From contig WHVA01000390.1 in assembly GCA_015179125.1 (NCBI GenBank), positions 46,351 through 110,350 of the forward strand: a stretch of DNA of 64,000 bases, given 5' to 3'. The stretch comes from Gautieria morchelliformis. Taxonomy: Eukaryota > Basidiomycota > Agaricomycetes > Gomphales > Gomphaceae. The position numbers and the translations under genes are program-made. Under the pieces are notes generated by a model. That model made no database searches. It saw only the letters and a program-made list of their open reading frames with translations, and was not told the origin of the DNA. This document shows positions 57,133 to 64,000 of the stretch, in pieces; position 1 is the first letter of the stretch, and each line of letters opens with the position of its first letter.

Positions 57133-58735
57133 ATGTCAGAGGCTTTATCTAGCAAAGCTTACCGGAGGCTCTTGGCTGAAGTGGTCTCGAGAAATGGAGT
57201 TCTCTTTCTTTCTTGGAAGCTGGTATCTCAGGCTACATCGACGGCTCCTTTGACGAACCGGGTGATCAGAAGAAAGCTGCTGAATGGCGACTTATCAACT
57301 CACGCATCATCGGCACTCTTGGCAAACAGATCGACATTACGCTCCGTCGCCTCTTATTCCCCACCATGTCCGTGAAAGATGCCTGGGATCTCCTTATGCT
57401 CCATACTTATCACGGCGGTTTGATTTCGAAAATCGATGCCCTTACGTTCACTACACGTGCTAAGTTCGCTGACTTGACGAAAACGACCCTCACCATCGCT
57501 GAGATCGAGGAGATCTATGACGACGGCCAGGCACCTAGATGAATACACCGTACTTGTGCTCATGAATGTGCTCAAGGGGACCGACCTTAACTGGGTCCGC
57601 AAGCACCTGCTGGCGGTATTCTCGAATGGAAGTCCAAGTCCATCCCGTCCGAGAACGATATCATCGACTGGCTGGTCGCGAGAAAATTCACGCTATGAAC
57701 TGATAAGGCTAATGCCGCCAGGGCCGATCATCATCCTAAGGCTAAGTGGACCAACTGTGGCCGCAATCACCCTGTCGAGTGTTGCTGGAAGAAGGGAGGT
57801 GGCGCTGAAGGTAAAGCACCTGATTGGTTCAAAGAAGTTCAGAAAAGCAGTCTGACAATAAGCTAATGCTACGGCGGACTCTAGCAAGATGAAAGGCAAG
57901 TATATCCTCGCCGCAGCCAACGACTGGAAGGGAGTTTCTGAAGCCGAACCCCTTCCTCTCACGATCCCGGACGGCAAACTCTCAGAGATCGATATGCCTC
58001 ATCCTCCTTTTCCTCCCGTTTATCAACTCACTTATTATTTCCTTCTCCTTCCTGAGGAACCTGAGGTTATTCTTGGACGACTTGTGGCATGGCAAAACAA
58101 CTCCAGACAACTCGCTGCCTGGATCCGTAAGGCCAAAATCAAGTCTTTTCTGCTTCCAAAAACCATGTGGAAATGGTGAGAGGACGAAGACTGTGACTCT
58201 GACGAAATGGAGCTATGGCATTCTAATTCGACCGAGAATGACATGGTGTTCCCCAAAACTCCTGAGCCTGCCAGTGAGTTGTTCGCACCGCATACATCCA
58301 GCTCCTCACCCTTTCCACCTTCACCAGCTCGCATTGTGTGTTCTTTTAGCCTGGAAACTCAAGTCAACCCCCTCAAAAGGTCCAGAGACTCTTCTCCCAT
58401 GGATGATCAGCATGATGGGAATGAGCCTAACAAGAAACAGCTCGTGCTCTGGCAACCCATGGCTGCACAACTCCTCAAAAGGCACGAGATGCTCCTGCGC
58501 GATGAAGTTGGCTCTGCCGGCCCCGGCACCCTTGACAAAGCTCCCCCATACTACCATCCTATCAACATCAGTTCTCCGTCCGCTTCTTACGGCAACTTCT
58601 CTTCTACAACGAACTTCCATGTTCCGAGATAGAAGCGCTCCCTCTCCCACCTTTCAGCTCCCTACTGAGAGGGCATTTAGGTTTAGGGAATGTAAGGCAC
58701 AGGCACCCAGCTGATGTCAGGAATGTTTGAAGGGG
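57133..58735 (+). pseudogene. Degraded copia gag (second copia family)
   Basis: Frames around 57213-57860 encode a copia gag: SGYIDGSFDEPGDQKKAAEW, LINSRIIGTLGKQIDITLRR, KDAWDLLMLHTYHGGLISKI, then EYTVLVLMNVLKGTDLNWVR in another frame, then a zinc-knuckle remnant TNCGRNHPVECCWKKGGGAE whose first Cys is replaced by Trp. A Ser/Pro-rich frame (58207-58632) follows. Protease, integrase and reverse transcriptase are absent. The end (GAAGGGGGGATTA, 58729-58741) is a polypurine tract immediately before the LTR, so this is an internally deleted element. Confidence 0.75.
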
Positions 58736-58741
58736 GGATTA

Positions 58742-60200
58742 TGTTGGGGAATTAGCTGTTCAACCAGCTACAAGAGGCTCATACTGGTGTATTTCCACTT
58801 TTTCAAGAGTTATAGCATATACACGAAGCTATAAGAAATTGTGGGAGTATTTCAAACATCCCTCCATCGTTCCCATATTTTTCCATATTTTTCCGCAATT
58901 TACTTGGCCCAAACTGCCTTATTTCCATTGCAGAGTTGTGTGTCACGGACCTTCAATTTCAAACTCCGCCGGACACCTCAGCGGTAGCCTTATTTGGAGT
59001 TCTGGTCACTCAAGCGCCCACAAGTCCGGCAGGATGGCTCTCCCAGTAATTCCAGCTGAGTCTCAAACTATTGCTATATGCAGCCATAGCAACTGTGCAG
59101 CCTGTTTGGCTGAACCAAACAGTGGGGATCTTGGTCAGTCATTGCAACAATGCTGTATCAGGCTATACCAGGCTGTGCTAAGCAGTGCTCTTGGTTATTG
59201 TGGCTACAGGGCACTAATTGGCTCAGATTTGCTTACTCAGCCTCTGAGTGCCAAGGTCATAACTGGATGTACAGCCTCAGTGACTCAACCAATGTTGGAA
59301 TTCTGACAAGCTGATTACGCGTTTGTTCTGCTTATGTAATCAAAGGCTTGCGTGTACCATTGTCAAGCCCTTTGTTCTCGCTTTTCTCATTGTTCTCGCT
59401 TTTCTCATTGTTCTCGCTTTTCTCATTGTTCTCGCTTTTCTCATTGTTCTCGCTTTTCTCATTGTTCTCGCTTTTCTCATTGTTCTACTTTCTTATTGTT
59501 CCGAGAACATATATAAGTCTTTACATTCCATGTATGTAATCCATCCGTTTGCCCCAACAAGCTCACAGGACAAACGATTCATATACGCTCTCGCATTGTT
59601 CTTACTCGCACGTCTCACTTATCCTAACAACCAAACCAGGCACATCTTGGTGAGTCAGGAGTACATGACTCAACTAAGCTGTGCTAAGTCACATGACTCT
59701 GATCAGTGAGTCATTCCTGACAAATCAAGCTCTGATTGGTGGGAAACCCAGTGGAGTCACCTGAATGGGTCACTGTGAGTCATCTGGAACCACCCAGAAT
59801 CTTCCTATACTTTCTTCCAGCTTCCACAAGCTGCTCCCCCCATTCCATTGATAGATAGAAGGTTCTACCTGCTTATTAAGCTCATGTACATTACAGTATA
59901 AAAGGAGGCCCTTTTGCCTGCCTTTTCATAAGCCAATCTACCATCTTCTATCCTACGCACCTTGCGTGACTTGCCAAGCTTGCACAGCTTACCAGGCTGC
60001 TAACCCCAGCTAGGGTTATTGCACTTGGTTAGTGTATTAATTCTCAGTTAAGTAGTTGCTTTTCTACTTACCCACCCAGACTAACCCTCTAGGTGAAATT
60101 CTGCAGAGTGAGGTTGTCAATCGATTTTCTTGCTAATTAGCACTCCAATACCTGAGACGATCTGATCAGTCAATTTTCCTGTTCAGAGACTTTCACAAGT
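58742..60200 (+). repeat. 3' LTR of the second copia element (right end uncertain)
   Basis: It starts TGTTGGGGAATTAGCTG right after the polypurine tract. Candidate promoter boxes are ACATATATAAG (59508) and GTATAAAAGGAGG (59897). No matching 5' LTR exists in the window, so the right border is a guess. Confidence 0.5.
59373..59490 (+). repeat. 18-bp minisatellite within the LTR
   Basis: About six perfect copies of TGTTCTCGCTTTTCTCAT followed by one or two degenerate copies, in tandem. Confidence 0.9.
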
Positions 60201-60980
60201 CACTACCCCAAAACCAGTTGCTCGTTTATTGCAGTGCATTGATGTTAATTGGGTCAGCCCACTTACAAACTCTCCTGTGAAAGCCATTCCTCTCTTTTTG
60301 GAATGTTGGACCCCGATAGTCGTCCTCAAACCTACAAACTAATAGTTTGTTATTCATTATGCCAGTAGTGTCTAATATTCTTGGAGTTTCATATATGACA
60401 CATTCTGATAGACCAAGGCGTTAGCTCTAACACCAAAGTCTTGAAGGGTTCCAAAACAATCGTATACCCCCACATAGTACTAGTAGTAGTCTGGTACTCT
60501 TCGCCAGCTACGTAGTCGATTTGCACAAGGACCTCTTGGTTTGCTGTGTTCAGGTGTCTCAAATTCATTGACACCCGCTATTAAACCCTAAAAGAACCAA
60601 TCCTGACACTCAGCCTGGCCCTCGGGATGTGCTCATGTTGGATCCAGACCTCAGGTTGGAACTGAAGCCAAGACTGGAAATATCCTTGGGAGGGGGTTCC
60701 CCTGACAAACCTAGGCACTCAAACAGTGAACTGGAAAAGGGGGATCCAAAGTCAGATGGAGGGTTATATACACAACACAGACAGACATACCTGGCGAAGG
60801 GGGATCCAAAGAGAAAACTCTAAGGAGCCCCTTGGTCAGCTAATTATAACTATATAGGCCCCAGGCATCCAAATCCGACTGCCCAAACAACTAACATAAG
60901 CAATCAAACTGGAAACAACAAGGAGTGGACAGGTGTGCATGGAACAGCATTGGAGATGGTCGGAGCAGGAAAGGACATGA
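60200..60980. other. Spacer between the two retroelements
   Basis: No gene. A short direct repeat GGGGGATCCAAAG occurs at about 60739 and 60799. It may include the true end of the copia LTR. Confidence 0.35.
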
Positions 60981-61579
60981 TGTAAGAACCCGGCCTTTGG
61001 CCAGTTACTTACCGGTAAAACCTTCTTCCGAGCCCGAGCCGTGTGATATTCGTGCCCGAGTACATATGATCCATATCCGCGCCCGAGCCCGAGCTTGAGT
61101 TCATATCTGACCTTGATCCCATGCCCGTATCCCCTTAGTTACTGATTCCGCTCCATCACACATCATTCGTATATTACCTCGCCCTGACCTCAGCCTCCTG
61201 ACCTCACCCTGACCTCCACTAATATGTTCGCCCCTGACTCGCACCCTCGCCCGTATATAACCCCCTTGTATGCATTCCTACTCCTCAGTCTGAAAATCAA
61301 CTATCGTATCCCTTCGATCCTTAGCTAGTTTCTAAGCCTCGCCTCTTAAGCCAAACCTCGCCTCTTATTCGTTTGCCTCCGAAGTTGGGACTCGTGCGTA
61401 GGGTCGGCGCAGCACATAAGCTGAAGCCAAGTGCCTCTCCGACTTCCCCATCCAAACCTCGCCTCGTGACCTCGGACCTTACCTCGGGCTTCGCTCCCGA
61501 CCTTGGTCAACCTTACGACGGATCGCACCGTAACAGTATTTTCAGACTGCTTACACCCTACATATCCCTTTTCTTCACT

Positions 61580-62807
61580 ATGTCCATAATGACTCGTTCT
61601 CGCACCCTTCGGGCTATATCAGAACAACGACGTTTCTCGGAAGCCCCCGACGACTCACCACCGTCTCCGGGGGTACCCCTCGCAGACCCCGCCGAGCCTA
61701 GTAACAAAGGCAAAGGTAGGGCTAACCCCGGTGATCCTTCAGGTGATCCAGGTGATGGCTCGGGAAGTTCTGACAACGATCAGGACCTCCCCAACCTACC
61801 ACCCGAGGACCTCGGTGACCTCGAGGACAACGAGCTTATGCGTCGAGTGTTCATCAAACTCGCGAAACCTCGCGAGTCCGAAGCACGAGCCAAGGTCAAG
61901 GAACCGGATAGTTATGACGGTACTGACCAGGCCAAGCTTCGCACCTTCTTCCTTCAATGCGTACTCAACTTCTGAGATCGCCCCACAGCTTTCAAAACTG
62001 GGGCCTCGAAGGTGCAGTATGCTATTTCTTACCTGTCCGGCTCAGCTCTACAGTATTTTGAGCCGGCGATCCTCGGCGAAGTCCAACCCGAGCCAGATTG
62101 GCTCGAGGACTGGGACAGCTTCAAGGCCGAGCTCGAGCTCAACTTCGGCCATACGACAACGCTGCCCAAGCCGAGATTGACCTCGAGAAAATCGTTATGA
62201 AAGAGCACCACAAGGCCGCGCGATTCTTTATCAATTTGCCCGAGCTTCGACTCGGACTCAGTGGAACGATGCGGCCCTCTGACACTTCGCCTACAAGGGC
62301 TTGGCCAAAAGAATCAAGGACGACTTGCTTCACTTCCCTCGATTCCGCAGCCTCGCCGAGCTTAGGAACTTCGCGCTGGAATGCGACAGCCGTTACTGGG
62401 AGCGTAAGGAATATGACGCCATGATCAATGGTCGTAGCTCCCAGCCGGCACGCACTGCTAATCAGTCCAGCATCAATGCCACTAACAACAACCAGTCGTT
62501 CAGCGGTTCTAATAACAATAAGAACCGCAACAAGACTAACAACAACGGCAAGGGTTCCAACAACAACTCTTCGAACAACAAGGGTCAGTCTGACATTTCG
62601 AGCAAACTCGGGAAGGATGGCAAACTACTTCCCGAGGAGCGCCAACGTCGGGTCGACCAAGGCCTTTGTCTGCTTTGCGGCACCAAAGGCCACATCGTCA
62701 AGGACTGCCCGAAGAACAAGTCTACCAGCGGTAGCAGTTCTAAAGGTCAGGCAGCGAAGACCCCTAACGAGGGGACTTCGGCCTCCATTACGGAGGTGAA
62801 AAAATAG
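61580..62807 (+). pseudogene. Gypsy gag
   Basis: Translation from MSIMTRSRTLRA gives an acidic linker and KVKEPDSYDGTDQAKLRTFF. An in-frame TGA at 61973-61975 (NF*DRPTAF, probably from CGA) breaks it. The same frame continues with YAISYLSGSALQYFEPAIL, then frame changes near 62147 and 62235 precede GLAKRIKDDLLHFPRF. An Asn-rich tail ends with the zinc knuckle CLLCGTKGHIVKDC (CX2CX4HX4C). Confidence 0.85.
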
Positions 62808-62857
62808 GTAGCAACCTCGGAACCACACGATCCGAGGATTGCGGTAACCTCACCCGT

Positions 62858-64000
62858 GTGCTCAGACTCAGTGCCGCTTCTCATTCATTGTCCAAAGATT
62901 CCCTTAATGTAGATTTAACCTCGCCTTCGCTCCCCAATGTCGCTTTTGTTGCATTAGTTGACTGCGGGTCCTCAGATTGTTTTATTGAATCCAGATTTGT
63001 CCAGAAGTACTCTATGCCTGCTTATCCTGTCTCCCCTATACCTCTGAAACTATTTGACGGTAGTACTAACACTACCATTACCCAAGCTCTAGACCTCTGC
63101 ATTTGCTTTCTGACTGGCGAACAACAATGGGTTACCTTCTACATAACCTCGCTCGACTCGAGTTGCTCGATGGTACTTGGCCACAACTGGCTCACCCGCT
63201 ACAATCCGTCGATTGACTGGGTATTGGGCAGTATTACTTTCAAGACCATCGACCTAACTATGACTCCAGCGACCCCGGCGATGTCAGCCCGCTCAGCTTC
63301 GGCTACGACTTCGACCTCGCCTACGGCATCTTCGCCCCCGCCTCCGACCTCGCCTCCGAAGTTGCAAGCACCGCTCATTTCCCTAATCAATGCACCCGCT
63401 TTCATGCACACGTCTAGATTGGAAGGGTCCGAAGTGTTTCAGCTCGATCTGGCTTCGCCTGGGCTCCTCGCCAGAGGGGCAACATCGGGAGAAAGTTCCT
63501 CCGAACTTTCTGAGAATGTTAAGAAACATGTTCCTGAAGTATATCACGAATTTGCAGATGTGTTCAGTAAGCATGCGCTGACACTCTAGCTCCCCACCGA
63601 CCCCACGATATCAAAATCAACCTCGAAGAAGGGACCTCGCCACCTATCGGTCCCATCTACTCTCTCTGCTTCCGAACTCAAAGCACTTCGCGAGTTCATG
63701 ACAGCACTTGAACATCGGTTTCATCCGACCTTCACGCTCGCCTCATGGTGCACCGGTATGTTTGTTCGCAAAAAAGATGGCTCACTTCGGTTGTGCGTCG
63801 ACTTCCGAGGTTTAAACAAAATCTCGAAAAAAGATCGGTATCCATTGCCATTGATTGCTGACTTCTTGATGCTCCAAAGAATGCTCGCATCTATACGAAG
63901 ATTGACCTTCTCACGCTTACCACCTCATATGGGTGCCGAGGTGACGAATGAGAAACCGCCTTCAGGAACTCGCTTGGGTCTTTTGAATGTTGGTTATGCC
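62858..64000 (+). pseudogene. Gypsy pol: protease and N-terminal reverse transcriptase (incomplete)
   Basis: The 62858-63589 frame carries an aspartic protease core ALVDCGSSDCFIES (usually D-S/T-G; here D-C-G) and MVLGHNWLTRYNPSIDW, then [16 protein letters not shown] stop at 63587-63589 and frame changes follow. Reverse transcriptase begins [20 protein letters not shown] and [19 protein letters not shown], then [12 protein letters not shown] in place of the usual DL..AY.. segment. The window ends before the catalytic YxDD box. Confidence 0.8.

Larger units (their letters stand above)
60981..64000 (+). mobile_element. Ty3/gypsy LTR retrotransposon, degraded, cut by the window end
   Basis: A probable 5' LTR begins TGTAAGAACCCGGCC at 60981, with CGAGCCCGAGC-rich U3 repeats. 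Its right end is not fixed (somewhere before about 61540). Gag, protease and the start of reverse transcriptase follow on the plus strand. The remainder lies beyond 64000. Confidence 0.8.

Noticed and set aside
59373-59490. CRISPR-like regular repeat
   Set aside because: Repeats are head-to-tail with no spacers, in a eukaryotic LTR; it is a minisatellite.

Overview
The window is nuclear DNA of a filamentous basidiomycete, most likely an agaricomycete. The evidence is dense GT-AG introns of about 45-65 bp, families typical of or expanded in that group (FunK1-type kinase, DUF6533 seven-helix protein, ABC half-transporter, Glo3, division-1 chitin synthase), and abundant copia, gypsy and hAT debris. 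I cannot fix the genus from sequence alone. All exon maps were made by eye from splice sites, reading phase and family conservation.

Layout. 1-7.4 kb: decayed genes (a Nam8-like RNA-binding protein cut inside RRM2, an ABC-transporter pseudogene, a chromate-transporter scrap) and a conserved small fungal gene whose exon is split by a SINE-like insertion with a 15-bp target duplication. 8.5-13 kb: an OXR1/TLDc gene with a frameshift and a decayed FunK1 kinase, both on the minus strand. 13.2-20.6 kb: a 905-bp non-autonomous hAT element, an AT-rich stretch, an orphan copia gag piece and a nearly complete copia element (minus strand) that appears to prime from the anticodon arm of initiator tRNA-Met. 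21.5-40.1 kb: the healthy core, with a DUF6533 membrane protein, an Acr3 arsenite efflux pump (9 exons, one of 12 nt), a division-1 chitin synthase (18 exons), a group II PLP decarboxylase and the ArfGAP Glo3; the last four reconstruct as uninterrupted reading frames.

40.3-50.3 kb is an accessory island. Three tandem copies of a beta-lactamase/transpeptidase-like serine hydrolase lie here (A dead, B truncated, C apparently intact), with a large P-loop NTPase gene of Crinkler-like architecture between A and B, and two abutting perfect palindromes upstream of C. 52.3-56.3 kb holds an F-box-less Cdc4-type WD40 protein and a cAMP-receptor-like GPCR. 57-64 kb is retrotransposon territory: a copia gag relic with its 3' LTR carrying an 18-bp minisatellite, then a degraded Ty3/gypsy element running off the end.

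No operon-like logic is expected or seen. The main themes are arsenic export, cell-wall synthesis, vesicle traffic and signalling genes set between transposon-rich, duplicated and decaying segments.
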